64,000 nt of DNA from Pandoraea sputorum. Lineage in GTDB: Bacteria; Pseudomonadota; Gammaproteobacteria; Burkholderiales; Burkholderiaceae. Positions 7,611 to 15,920 of this stretch are shown here, one piece after another. The DNA lies in the NCBI RefSeq assembly GCF_000814845.2, contig NZ_CP010431.2, positions 3,906,001 to 3,970,000 of the forward strand, in the 5' to 3' direction. Position numbers and translations under genes: made by a program. Under the pieces are notes generated by a model that was not told the origin of the DNA, did no database searches, and saw nothing but the letters and a program-made list of their open reading frames with translations. The stretch's first letter is position 1, and each line of letters begins with the position of its first letter.

Positions 7611-8249
7611 ATGAATTACGCCCAACCCAAACCGCCCGCCCGGAGACTGTTCGGTATCGGTGTTGCACTGCTGCTGCACGCCCTGATTCTGTACGCCTTG
7701 CTCAGTGGCCTCGCCACCCGGGTCGCGACGATCATTCAGGCGCCCATTGAGACACGAATCATCGAGGAGATCAAACCGCCTCCTCCGCCGCCCCCGCCAC
7801 CGCCGGTGAAGAAGATCGCACCGGCACCGCGCCCCGTCGTGCAGCCCAAGGCTTACGTACCGCCGCCCGAAGTGCAGGTGCAGAGTGCGCCACAGCCGAA
7901 CGCCATCGCCGCGCAGGCCGACAAGCCCGTCGAGACGGCCCCGGTCGCGCCGCCCGCACCGCCCGTAAGCAAGCCCGTGCCCGCCAACGTCGGCGTCGTC
8001 TGCCCTAACTCAGCACAAGTGCGCGCCGCGATCCGTTATCCGCGAGAAGCCCAGCGCGACAACATCACGGGCAGTGTGCTCGTCGAGTTCGTGGTCGGCA
8101 CCGACGGACAGATCAAACAGCTTCGCGTCGCCCGTTCTGCCGCGCCGGTGCTGGACCGTGCCGCCGAGAACGCCGTACGCCAGTTCCAGTGCGTCGCACA
8201 AGGACAGGAGGTCCGCGTGCAAGTCCCGTTCGATTTCCAACTCAATTGA
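7611..8249 (+). CDS. tonB: TonB energy-transducing protein
   Basis: A 212-residue protein. One N-terminal membrane anchor (about residues 13-35) is followed by a proline-rich periplasmic linker with an unbroken run of ten prolines and many Pro-Val/Pro-Ala pairs. The C-terminal TonB domain (about 130-212) contains YPREAQRDNITGSVLVEF. It carries proton-motive energy from ExbB/ExbD to outer-membrane receptors; the receptor at 15921-18278 is a likely client. It starts the tonB-exbB-exbD-exbD operon and has an unusually recognisable shared promoter element (7515-7569). Confidence 0.93.
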   Translation: MNYAQPKPPARRLFGIGVALLLHALILYALLSGLATRVATIIQAPIETRIIEEIKPPPPPPPPPPVKKIAPAPRPVVQPKAYVPPPEVQVQSAPQPNAIAAQADKPVETAPVAPPAPPVSKPVPANVGVVCPNSAQVRAAIRYPREAQRDNITGSVLVEFVVGTDGQIKQLRVARSAAPVLDRAAENAVRQFQCVAQGQEVRVQVPFDFQLN

Positions 8250-8301
8250 GGCTGTGCGCAGCAGCCCATTTTCCACCCTGATCTACGTCGAGGAGACAAC
8301 C

Positions 8302-9123
8302 ATGTTTCAGTTCCAATCTCGCGTCACGCCGCGTGCACGCGGTCTCGCGGCCCCCATGGCCGTGGTATCGATGATGACGGCGTTTGCGTCGCTCAGCGCA
8401 CATGCCGCCACCACGGTGACGAACCCCTACGGTCTGGAAGCCCTCTGGGAAGGCGGCGACATGATCGCTCGCGGGACCCTGCTAATCCTCGTGATCATGT
8501 CGATGGGGAGCTGGTACATCATCGTTGCCAAGCTGCTCGAACAGGCCAAGGTGCTGCGCCGGGCGCGCGCGGCGGAGCAGAAATTCTGGAGTGCGTCGTC
8601 GCTCTCCGAAGGCGTGCGCTCGCTCGATGAGGGCAGCCCGTTTCGCTTCATCGCCGAGACCGGCTTGTCGGCACGCGACCATCACCACGGTGCGCTGCTC
8701 GAACAGGTCGATCTGAATACCTGGGTCGCCACCGCTATCGAACGCTCGATGACAGGCGTCTCGAATCGCCTCCAGGACGGGCTGTCGTTCCTGGGCACGG
8801 TCGGCTCGACCGCACCGTTCGTCGGCCTCTTCGGCACGGTGTGGGGCATCTATCACGCGCTCACCGCCATCGGCATTGCCGGTCAGGCGTCCATCGACAA
8901 GGTGGCGGGGCCGGTCGGCGAAGCGCTGATCATGACGGCCATCGGTCTGGCTGTGGCCGTGCCCGCGGTGCTGGGCTACAACTGGCTCGTACGCCGCAAC
9001 AAGGCCGTCATGGAACGCGTGCGCGAGTTCGGCAGCGAAGTGCACAACGTGTTGCTTACGGGCAAGACGACCGCGTCGGCCATCGTCGCGACGCGCACCT
9101 CGCAAGTCGCTCGCGTGGGGTGA
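8302..9123 (+). CDS. exbB: ExbB/TolQ/MotA-family proton channel protein
   Basis: A 273-residue inner-membrane protein. A cleavable-looking N-terminal segment ends ASLSAHAAT, as in longer ExbB proteins. Three membrane segments follow, including the conserved GLFGTVWGIYHAL and GEALIMTAIGLAVAVPAVLGYN stretches that form the proton pathway. AGGAGA precedes the ATG at 8302, and the upstream in-frame region is tonB read in another frame. It lies 52 bp after tonB and 4 bp before the first exbD, so the genes are cotranscribed. Confidence 0.93.
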   Translation: MFQFQSRVTPRARGLAAPMAVVSMMTAFASLSAHAATTVTNPYGLEALWEGGDMIARGTLLILVIMSMGSWYIIVAKLLEQAKVLRRARAAEQKFWSASSLSEGVRSLDEGSPFRFIAETGLSARDHHHGALLEQVDLNTWVATAIERSMTGVSNRLQDGLSFLGTVGSTAPFVGLFGTVWGIYHALTAIGIAGQASIDKVAGPVGEALIMTAIGLAVAVPAVLGYNWLVRRNKAVMERVREFGSEVHNVLLTGKTTASAIVATRTSQVARVG

Positions 9124-9127
9124 TGTC

Positions 9128-9562
9128 ATGGCGATGACCGTATCCAGTGGGGAGGGTGGCGCAGAGCACGACGAGGTCATGGCGACGATCAACACGACGC
9201 CGCTCGTCGACGTGATGCTGGTGTTGCTCATCATCTTCCTGATCACCATTCCCGTGGTCTCGCACACCGTGCCCGTCACGCTGCCGAAGGAAGCGGTTCA
9301 ACCGCTGCAGACCACGCCCCAGAACATTGTCCTCGCCGTCACCCACGATGGCGAGGTGTATTGGGACGAGCGACGCATTCCCGACGCCGCGACGCTGCTG
9401 GACAAACTCAAGGCGGTCGCCGTGCTGACCCCACAGCCCGAAGTCCATATTCGCGGCGACCTCGATGCGCGTTACGCCGCGATTGGACGCGTTGTCCTGG
9501 CGTGCCAGCGTGCGGGCATCGCCAAGGTCGACTTCATCACCGAAGCGCCGCCGCGCCAATAG
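9128..9562 (+). CDS. exbD: ExbD biopolymer transport protein, copy 1
   Basis: A 144-residue protein. The single membrane helix follows INTTPLVDVMLVLLIIF, and its Asp is the conserved protonatable residue of ExbD/TolR proteins. The periplasmic domain carries the family-typical VHIRGDLDARYAAIGRVV. It starts 4 bp after exbB. The operon has two non-identical exbD genes, as in the tonB-exbB-exbD1-exbD2 locus of Xanthomonas. Confidence 0.92.
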   Translation: MAMTVSSGEGGAEHDEVMATINTTPLVDVMLVLLIIFLITIPVVSHTVPVTLPKEAVQPLQTTPQNIVLAVTHDGEVYWDERRIPDAATLLDKLKAVAVLTPQPEVHIRGDLDARYAAIGRVVLACQRAGIAKVDFITEAPPRQ

Positions 9563-9593
9563 CGCGGGGCGCGCACCACCCCAGGAGACTGCC

Positions 9594-10022
9594 ATGGCCA
9601 TGACCATGCCATCGGGCGCTGGCGAGAACAGCGACATCATGGTGGAAATCAACACGACGCCGCTCATCGACGTCATGCTGGTGCTGCTGATCATGCTGAT
9701 CCTCACCATCCCGATCCAGACGCATGCCGTCAAACTCGACATGCCCACGCCTTCCAATGCCGCACCGCCAGCGCCGCCGCTCGTCGTGCAGGTCGACGTC
9801 GACGCAAGCGGTGTCGTGGCGTGGGACGGCTCGCCGCTTGCCGACCGCGCGCAACTGGAAACCCATCTCACCGACGCTGCGACTTCCACGCCGCCCACCG
9901 AGCTGCACTTGCGGGCCGATGCACAGGCCCCCTACCGGGCGGTTGCGATGGTTATGGCGTCCGCGCAAAAGCTGGGCGTGACGCGCATCGGCCTGGTCGG
10001 CAACGAGCGGTTCGCGCAATGA
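9594..10022 (+). CDS. exbD: ExbD biopolymer transport protein, copy 2
   Basis: A 142-residue paralogue of the preceding gene. The same INTTPLIDVMLVLLI membrane helix carries the conserved Asp, but the periplasmic half differs and has an Ala/Pro-rich stretch around residues 57-63. CAGGAGA precedes the ATG at 9594; the in-frame region upstream is exbD copy 1 read in another frame. The last gene of the tonB-exb set; an MFS gene begins 86 bp on. In Xanthomonas the second ExbD is needed only for certain substrates, but whether that holds here is unknown. Confidence 0.9.
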   Translation: MAMTMPSGAGENSDIMVEINTTPLIDVMLVLLIMLILTIPIQTHAVKLDMPTPSNAAPPAPPLVVQVDVDASGVVAWDGSPLADRAQLETHLTDAATSTPPTELHLRADAQAPYRAVAMVMASAQKLGVTRIGLVGNERFAQ

Positions 10023-10108
10023 CCGCCCGCCCCTTCGCCACCCACCCCGCCAGCAACCTCGCGCGCTGACGCGTCAGACGCTCCACTCGCCCTACTACTG
10101 GACTTCAA

Positions 10109-11488
10109 ATGCTGGAAACGAACACCGATACACCGGACATGCCGGACATGCCGGGCACGCCGGGGTATGCCGCCAGGGCGCACCGCGCGCGATACGCTGG
10201 GGTCGGCGCGTGGCTCGGGCTCCTTGCCCTCGTCGTCGTGACCTTCTTTGCCAACGTGGACCGCCAGATGCTGGTACTTCTGGCCGAACTCATCCGCGCC
10301 GAATTCGGCCTTGCCGACATTCAGGTCGGGTTGTTGCAGGGGGCCGGTATCGCGCTCTTCGCCGGTGCGGCCGCCCTCCCCATCGGATGGCTGGCGGACC
10401 GGATGGACCGACGTGCCGTGCTGGCGCTTTGCATCCTGCTCTGGAGTGCGGCAACGGCCGCGTGCGGTCTCGCGACCGGCTTCTGGACACTCTTTATCGC
10501 CTCCATTGGGCTGGGCATCGGCGAAGCGGGACTCATGCCGATCATTTACGGCTTGCTGCCCGACCTCTTTCCCGCACGACAGCGCATCCTCGCCAACTCC
10601 GTCTTTGCGATGGTCAATCTGTTGAGCGCAGGTGCGGGCATGGCGCTCGGCGGGCTGCTGATTCAGGGGATCGATACGCTGCATGGCACGCTGCCCTTCG
10701 GGCTGGCGGGTACGTCGGCGTGGCGGATTGCGTTCTTCGCCGTTGCTGTGCCTGCACCGCTGCTGGTGCTGATCGTCGCGATGATTCGTCCTCGTTACGC
10801 GCACTCGGACGCCGCATCCCCGACCGGGGAGACGGCAGCGCCGGGGCTGGCCGCCGGTGAGTACTTCCGTCGCGAGATGCCGATGATGCTTCGCTTCTTC
10901 GGGGCCATCGCACTGATCAACATGGCTTTCGCCGGTATTACAAGCTGGATGCCGGTCGTGGCCGTGCGCTTCTTCGGTGCAACGCCCGCGAGTGCCGGTG
11001 CCGGTCTCGGCAGCGCCGCGATGGTGGGCAGCGTGATCGGATGCGTGCTCGGCTGGCTCGTGGCACGTCGCCTCACCGCCCGACTCGGTGTGCTCGCGCC
11101 GCTGCGCGTGTGCGAATGGGGCGCGCTCGGGGCCTGCGTCGTCAGCCTCGGTTATCTGATTGCACCGTCCGCGTCGTATGTCTACCTCCTCTTCGGCGCG
11201 CAATTCATGTGCGTCGTGGCCGGAATGATCATGTTTCCGGGTCTGATGCAGAGCATCTGTCCGCCGTATCTGCGCTCACGCGTGGCGGCCATCGGCGTGC
11301 TGACGACGGTGCTGATGCAGTCCGGCAGCCCCGTCGCTATCGGTCTGATGTCGGATCACCTGCATGGCACCGCTACCGGTCTGATCTGGGCCATCGTTGC
11401 CATATCGCTGTCCGGCTTCATCATCGCCTGCCTCCTGATGCGCAACGCGGCAAGCGCCGTGCGCCTCGCCATCGAACGTTATGCATGA
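10109..11488 (+). CDS. MFS transporter (spinster-like)
   Basis: A 459-residue inner-membrane transporter with 12 hydrophobic segments. The conserved loop motif between TM2 and TM3 reads GWLADRMDRR, and GLGIGEAGLMPIIYGLLPDLFP is characteristic of the spinster-like branch. The N-terminal tail contains short MPDMP repeats. It follows the tonB-exb genes and precedes a dipeptide-epimerase-like gene by 28 bp, suggesting that it moves the product of outer-membrane uptake (a peptide or amino acid) across the inner membrane. The substrate is inferred from context only. No clear ribosome binding site precedes the ATG. Confidence 0.85.
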   Translation: MLETNTDTPDMPDMPGTPGYAARAHRARYAGVGAWLGLLALVVVTFFANVDRQMLVLLAELIRAEFGLADIQVGLLQGAGIALFAGAAALPIGWLADRMDRRAVLALCILLWSAATAACGLATGFWTLFIASIGLGIGEAGLMPIIYGLLPDLFPARQRILANSVFAMVNLLSAGAGMALGGLLIQGIDTLHGTLPFGLAGTSAWRIAFFAVAVPAPLLVLIVAMIRPRYAHSDAASPTGETAAPGLAAGEYFRREMPMMLRFFGAIALINMAFAGITSWMPVVAVRFFGATPASAGAGLGSAAMVGSVIGCVLGWLVARRLTARLGVLAPLRVCEWGALGACVVSLGYLIAPSASYVYLLFGAQFMCVVAGMIMFPGLMQSICPPYLRSRVAAIGVLTTVLMQSGSPVAIGLMSDHLHGTATGLIWAIVAISLSGFIIACLLMRNAASAVRLAIERYA

Positions 11489-11516
11489 GTTATTCATGCG
11501 TCGAGCCTGAACGCCT

Positions 11517-12533
11517 ATGACGATTCCCTGCACCCTCTCCGTTCGCATCGAACGGTGGCCGCTGGCCACGCCTTTTCACATCTCGGGTCACACGGTCGAT
11601 GCGGCCGAAGTCCTCGTCGTCTCACTGAGGTCGGGACAGTGCCGTGGCCGGGGGGAAGCCGCTGGCGTCTACTACCGGAGCGAGACGCCGGAAAGCATGG
11701 CCGAACAAATTGCCGTCGTGCGTGCCGACATCGAGCGCGGCATCTCCCGCGAAGACCTCATCTCGCTGTTACCTGCCGGTGGCGCGCGAAATGCCGTCGA
11801 TGCCGCGCTGTGGTCGCTGGCCGCCCAGCGGTGCGGCATGACTGTCGCGCGACTGTCCGGACGCGCACGCCTGCGTCCGCTGCGCACCTCGCTCACGGTC
11901 GGCGTCGACACAGCTGAAGCGATGGCCGATGCGGCCCGTCGCTATGTCGGCGCGAAGACGTTGAAGATCAAGCTGGACGGGAACGCGCTCGACGCAGAGC
12001 GCCTCGTTGCGATTCGCAACGCTTGCCCCGACGTCGCACTGGCCGTGGACGCCAATCAGGGCTGGACGCAAGACCACATGCACCGGATGCTGCCGGTCTT
12101 GCAGCAAGTCGGCGTCGACCTGCTCGAACAGCCCTTGCCCGTGGGCGAGGACGCATGCCTCGAATCGATGTCGTACCCGATTCGCCTCGCGGCCGACGAA
12201 TCGTTTCAGGATCTGGCCGACCTCACCGATGTCGCTCACCGGTACGACGTCGTCAACATCAAGCTCGATAAATGTGGCGGTCTCACGCGCGCGCTTTCGC
12301 TCGTCGCCCCGATTCGCGATCTCGGTCTGTCGGTCATGGTCGGATGCATGCCCTGCACCTCGCTCGGCCTGGCACCGGCCTACCTCCTCGGACAGGTCTG
12401 CGACCGCGTCGATCTCGACGGCCCCTGCTTTCTGGCCGAGGATCGGGCGCCCTCGTTCCAGTACCGGAACGGCTATGTCCTCGGGACTGACAGCTTGTGG
12501 GGCGTCGACGATGTCGAGCGAATCGCAACGTGA
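11517..12533 (+). CDS. Enolase-superfamily dipeptide epimerase-like enzyme
   Basis: A 338-residue enzyme of the muconate-lactonising subgroup. Catalytic lysines lie in LKIKLDG (Lys150/Lys152) and NIKLDKCGG (Lys249). Metal ligands are Asp178 (VDANQGW), Glu204 (LLEQPL) and Asp227 (AADES). A late VDLDGP gives the D-x-D motif (Asp299/Asp301) which in characterised dipeptide epimerases binds the substrate ammonium group. Such enzymes epimerise L-Ala-D/L-Glu from murein or other dipeptides. It sits between an MFS transporter and an S12 hydrolase with 15-28 bp gaps, consistent with peptide stereochemistry processing. The exact dipeptide is not predictable. Confidence 0.82.
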   Translation: MTIPCTLSVRIERWPLATPFHISGHTVDAAEVLVVSLRSGQCRGRGEAAGVYYRSETPESMAEQIAVVRADIERGISREDLISLLPAGGARNAVDAALWSLAAQRCGMTVARLSGRARLRPLRTSLTVGVDTAEAMADAARRYVGAKTLKIKLDGNALDAERLVAIRNACPDVALAVDANQGWTQDHMHRMLPVLQQVGVDLLEQPLPVGEDACLESMSYPIRLAADESFQDLADLTDVAHRYDVVNIKLDKCGGLTRALSLVAPIRDLGLSVMVGCMPCTSLGLAPAYLLGQVCDRVDLDGPCFLAEDRAPSFQYRNGYVLGTDSLWGVDDVERIAT

Positions 12534-12548
12534 CTCAGGAGGATTGCC

Positions 12549-14228
12549 GTGTCAGCACCGGTACCGTTTGACGACGATGCGCTCATCGCGCTTTTTGGTC
12601 CTTTCAATCGAAGCGACGCGCCCGGCGTCGTCGTCGGTGTGGCGATCGACGGGAAGGTCGTACTGCGTCGCGCCTTCGGGATGGCGAACGTCGAACTGGG
12701 CATTGCCCTCGACGCGCGGACCCGACTGCGCATCGGTTCGACCACGAAGCACATGGCCTGCCTTGCCGCCCTGCTGCTTCAGGAGGCAGGAGCGCTCGAT
12801 ATAGACGCGCCCGTGCGCCGGTATTTGCCGGAACTGACTGGCGTCGCGGGTGAGCCAACGCTGCGCTCGCTCATGAACCACACCAGCGGCCAGCGCTGCG
12901 CGCTCGACATCTCGCTGCTCACGAACGGATTGGCGGTACCCCAGGCGGGCTATCTGCTGGACATTCAGCGTCGGCAGACCCATGTCAACTTCCCGGCAGG
13001 GGAGCGGATGATGTACTGCAACGGCGGATATCACCTGGTGTCGCTCGCCATCGAACGTGCCAGCGGACAATCGTTCGGGTCGTTGCTCGCATCGGAAATC
13101 TTCGAACCGCTGGGGATGAGCGACACGTTCTGCCTGTCCGACGACTTTCAGATTCGAAACCGCATGGCCGCATGCCATGTGAAACGCAGCGACGGGGCTT
13201 ACGAGCGAGGTCTGTTTCCCTCGCGAGAAATACTGGGCGAAGGCTGCGTCGTATCCTGCGTGGACGACATGCTGCGATGGTGCGCCCATCTACGCGCAGA
13301 GAAGTCTGTCGGCAGTCGCGCCACGTGGGATGCGATGTTCTCGTCGCCAACCTTCTCCAGCGGACTGCGAAGCGATTACATGATGGGTCTGAAGCGTACT
13401 CACTATCGCGGGTGTGAGCTGATTCACCATGCGGGGGGTGTCGTAGGAGGGACGTGTCAGATGTTGTACGTGCCCGAGTATGGTGTCGACATCGTGTTGT
13501 TGAGTAACGGCGCCATCCCGGCACCTGCCGCACTTTCGCTGCGCATGCTCGACGTACTGCTGGCGGACCGGATGCGGGCGTACCCCTTGCCTCCCCCCGC
13601 GCCAATGCTCGCCTCTTCTGCTTACGCCGGCACCTATCGTGACACTAGCGGAGATGTCGTCTACGACGTCGTCGAGCGCGATGGCGGCATGACGCTTAGC
13701 GGGCCGCTGGCACCAGGTATCCCCACGCTCTATGAACGCGATGCGCCGGAAGGCGGCACACGCGAATTTGCGTCGGAGTCGAGTGGCGACGGAACATTCC
13801 GGTTGCAATGGGGAACCGCCATCGATCCGGATGACAACGGACATTTGCGCATTGTGCATTGCGGTCACCCGGCATCCTTTCGCCGTGTGGTGTCGCAGGC
13901 GTCGCCAGACGTCGAAACGATCGAAGAACTGAGCGGCATCTATTTCAGCGAAGAAGCGGACGCTCGCGCCACGTTGCGACCGCTCGGGCAGGCACAGCCT
14001 CAGGGTGACGGCCGCGCCGTCATGTCGCTGGTGATGACGGGCAACGCAGGGGAATGCTGCTACGAGGTCTTTGAGGTCGAAAGCGATCTGCTTCGCTTTT
14101 CACCGGGCGGTCCGAACGCAATGCTCACAGGAACGCTGGCTATCGTCAGGCACCCGGACACCGGGCTTGTGGAGGGAATTTCCGTCAACACCGCCCGGAC
14201 CCGAAACCTTCGGTTTACAAAGTCCTGA
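12549..14228 (+). CDS. S12 serine hydrolase, D-aminopeptidase / MlrB-like, copy 1
   Basis: A 559-residue beta-lactamase-fold enzyme. It starts at GTG with AGGAGG seven bases upstream. Catalytic motifs: Ser64-Thr-Thr-Lys67 (SxxK), Tyr156-Cys-Asn158 (YxN) and His294-Ala-Gly296 (HxG), at nearly the spacing I recall for the D-aminopeptidase of Ochrobactrum. About 200 residues of beta-rich C-terminal domain follow, also as in that enzyme. No convincing signal peptide, so probably cytosolic. MEROPS S12 includes D-Ala-D-Ala carboxypeptidases, D-aminopeptidases and MlrB, which acts on linearised microcystin. It is convergent with a paralogue of similar length, 40 bp away. Confidence 0.82.
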   Translation: MSAPVPFDDDALIALFGPFNRSDAPGVVVGVAIDGKVVLRRAFGMANVELGIALDARTRLRIGSTTKHMACLAALLLQEAGALDIDAPVRRYLPELTGVAGEPTLRSLMNHTSGQRCALDISLLTNGLAVPQAGYLLDIQRRQTHVNFPAGERMMYCNGGYHLVSLAIERASGQSFGSLLASEIFEPLGMSDTFCLSDDFQIRNRMAACHVKRSDGAYERGLFPSREILGEGCVVSCVDDMLRWCAHLRAEKSVGSRATWDAMFSSPTFSSGLRSDYMMGLKRTHYRGCELIHHAGGVVGGTCQMLYVPEYGVDIVLLSNGAIPAPAALSLRMLDVLLADRMRAYPLPPPAPMLASSAYAGTYRDTSGDVVYDVVERDGGMTLSGPLAPGIPTLYERDAPEGGTREFASESSGDGTFRLQWGTAIDPDDNGHLRIVHCGHPASFRRVVSQASPDVETIEELSGIYFSEEADARATLRPLGQAQPQGDGRAVMSLVMTGNAGECCYEVFEVESDLLRFSPGGPNAMLTGTLAIVRHPDTGLVEGISVNTARTRNLRFTKS

Positions 14229-14234
14229 CGGGAA

Positions 14235-14258
14235 GGGAGGGAACCTGCGTTCCCTCCC
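14235..14258. terminator. Hairpin between convergent S12 genes
   Basis: GGGAGGGAA (14235-14243) pairs with TTCCCTCCC (14250-14258) around a 6-nt loop, in the 40-bp gap between the two convergent hydrolase stops. There is no strong T run on either side; probably a bidirectional terminator. Confidence 0.6.
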
Positions 14259-14268
14259 GACTTCCTCA

Positions 14269-15903
14269 TTACCCGATCCGAGAGAACGCCAGCCCGCGCG
14301 TGCGGGACGTGTACAGCGAAAACCGCGTGGCCTTATCTTCACCGCGCTCGACAAGCACTACACCGGCGCTGAGTGCAGACGCATCGGCGGGCCCGAACGT
14401 CCAGACGTCGCGGGTGAGCGCGTTGAGGTGATAACGCGCGCCACCTGTCGCACCACGAATGGACAGCACCAGAACACCGTCTTCCTTCGAAATCAGCGCA
14501 TGGGCATCGGCATCGTGACTGAAGTAACGACCGCAGACTCCCTCCTTCTGCAACACCTCGGCCGATGGCGCGCCTTCGTAACGCCGGAGCGTGACAACGT
14601 GGCCGTTTTCGATGAAATCGATGGCAGGCACGTCACCCGACGCTGCCCGCTCGTGCGGGATGACGCGTATCCGCGCGCCCGCGCCATCCTCGATACGGTA
14701 CCCACGCTCGTCTGCGATCAGCGCTTGCGCAGGGTGCATCGCGTTGTTCGTCGCCGCGTAAAGTCCCCCGTCTCGTTCTACGATCTCCACGAGTTGAACC
14801 GGATCGGCGCTCAGGTACTGACCGAGAAGCCCCGGATTCTCCGACATCGGCTCTGCCATCTGTCGCGGCGGCCCAAGCACGTCGTCGCCTAATACGATAT
14901 CCACGATCTCGGTCGCCAGCGCGGCGGGATCGATGGGCGCTCCGTTGCTCATCAGAACGATGTCCAGTGCGTGCGACGGCACCGTGAGCATCTGGCACGT
15001 GCCGCCGAAGACGCCGCCCGCATGATGAACGGTTTCGACGTTGCGATACTTTGTGCGCATCAGGCCCAGCGCGTATATGCCGGTCTCGCCGCTCGAATAC
15101 GTCGGCATGGTCAGCATCTCGCGCCACGTTTCGGCGCTTCCCAGTCGGCTCGGATGACGCAAATGCGCGGCCCATCTCAGCATGTCGTCGATGGTGGAGA
15201 CGATGCCGCCCTCCCCAAGTACATCGAAGCTAGGGAACAGCCCGCGCAAATATCCCCCCTCGCCGTCGGGCACATGCTGCGTAGCCATGCGCGGGCGAAT
15301 GCGCAGGTCGTCGCTGACGGACTCCGTATCGCTCATCCCCATCACGCGAAAGATGCGTTCGTCCAGAAATTGCTCGAATGGCATGCCCCCGACACGCGCG
15401 ATGATCTGCGACAGTAAGTGGTATCCGCCGTTGCAATACATCATGCGCTCGCCGGGCGGGAAATTGACGTCTTGCTGACGCAGTTCGATTTCCAGCGGCA
15501 TGCCGCGCCCGATCGGCGACACCCCCTGCGTAATGACGGACAAATCCAGATAGCAACGATAACCGCTGGTGTGCGTCATCAGTTGACGCAGCGTCGGCTC
15601 GCCTGCGGGCACAGGGACTTCGGGCAGATAGGTGCGAATGCCCGCGTCGATATCCAGCTTGCCCTCCTCCGCGAGCAGCAGCGCGGCAAGACAGGCAAAG
15701 TGTTTGCTGGTCGAGCCGATTCGCATGCGGGTGGCCGGTGTATTGGCCACACCGTGTTCGAGGCTCGTCATGCCGAACCCCTTGCGATAGAGCGCGCGCC
15801 CGTCGCGAGCGACGCCGACGACGAGCCCCGGCGCATCGCTTCGGTTGAATCGGGCGAGATGCGCGTCAAGGCGGGCGTGCAGATCTTGTTGTTGCAAAGT
15901 CAT
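14269..15903 (-). CDS. S12 serine hydrolase, D-aminopeptidase / MlrB-like, copy 2
   Basis: A 544-residue paralogue of the gene at 12549. It shares RFNRSDAPGLVVGVARDG, Ser64-Thr-Ser-Lys67, MMYCNGGYHL and HHAGGVFGGTCQM. GGAGG precedes the ATG, which lies 17 bp after the stop of the TonB-receptor gene, so the two are cotranscribed leftward. Pairing an outer-membrane receptor with an intracellular D-stereospecific-type hydrolase suggests that the imported ligand is the hydrolase's substrate. The two paralogues may differ in specificity or act in sequence; which peptide each cleaves is unknown. Confidence 0.82.
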   Translation of the reverse strand: MTLQQQDLHARLDAHLARFNRSDAPGLVVGVARDGRALYRKGFGMTSLEHGVANTPATRMRIGSTSKHFACLAALLLAEEGKLDIDAGIRTYLPEVPVPAGEPTLRQLMTHTSGYRCYLDLSVITQGVSPIGRGMPLEIELRQQDVNFPPGERMMYCNGGYHLLSQIIARVGGMPFEQFLDERIFRVMGMSDTESVSDDLRIRPRMATQHVPDGEGGYLRGLFPSFDVLGEGGIVSTIDDMLRWAAHLRHPSRLGSAETWREMLTMPTYSSGETGIYALGLMRTKYRNVETVHHAGGVFGGTCQMLTVPSHALDIVLMSNGAPIDPAALATEIVDIVLGDDVLGPPRQMAEPMSENPGLLGQYLSADPVQLVEIVERDGGLYAATNNAMHPAQALIADERGYRIEDGAGARIRVIPHERAASGDVPAIDFIENGHVVTLRRYEGAPSAEVLQKEGVCGRYFSHDADAHALISKEDGVLVLSIRGATGGARYHLNALTRDVWTFGPADASALSAGVVLVERGEDKATRFSLYTSRTRGLAFSRIG

Positions 15904-15920
15904 TGGATAACCTCCAAAGA

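Noticed and set aside
7771..7959. Proline codon run in tonB considered as a possible sequence repeat or frameshift hotspot
   Set aside because: A proline-rich linker is normal for TonB and the frame is intact on both sides.
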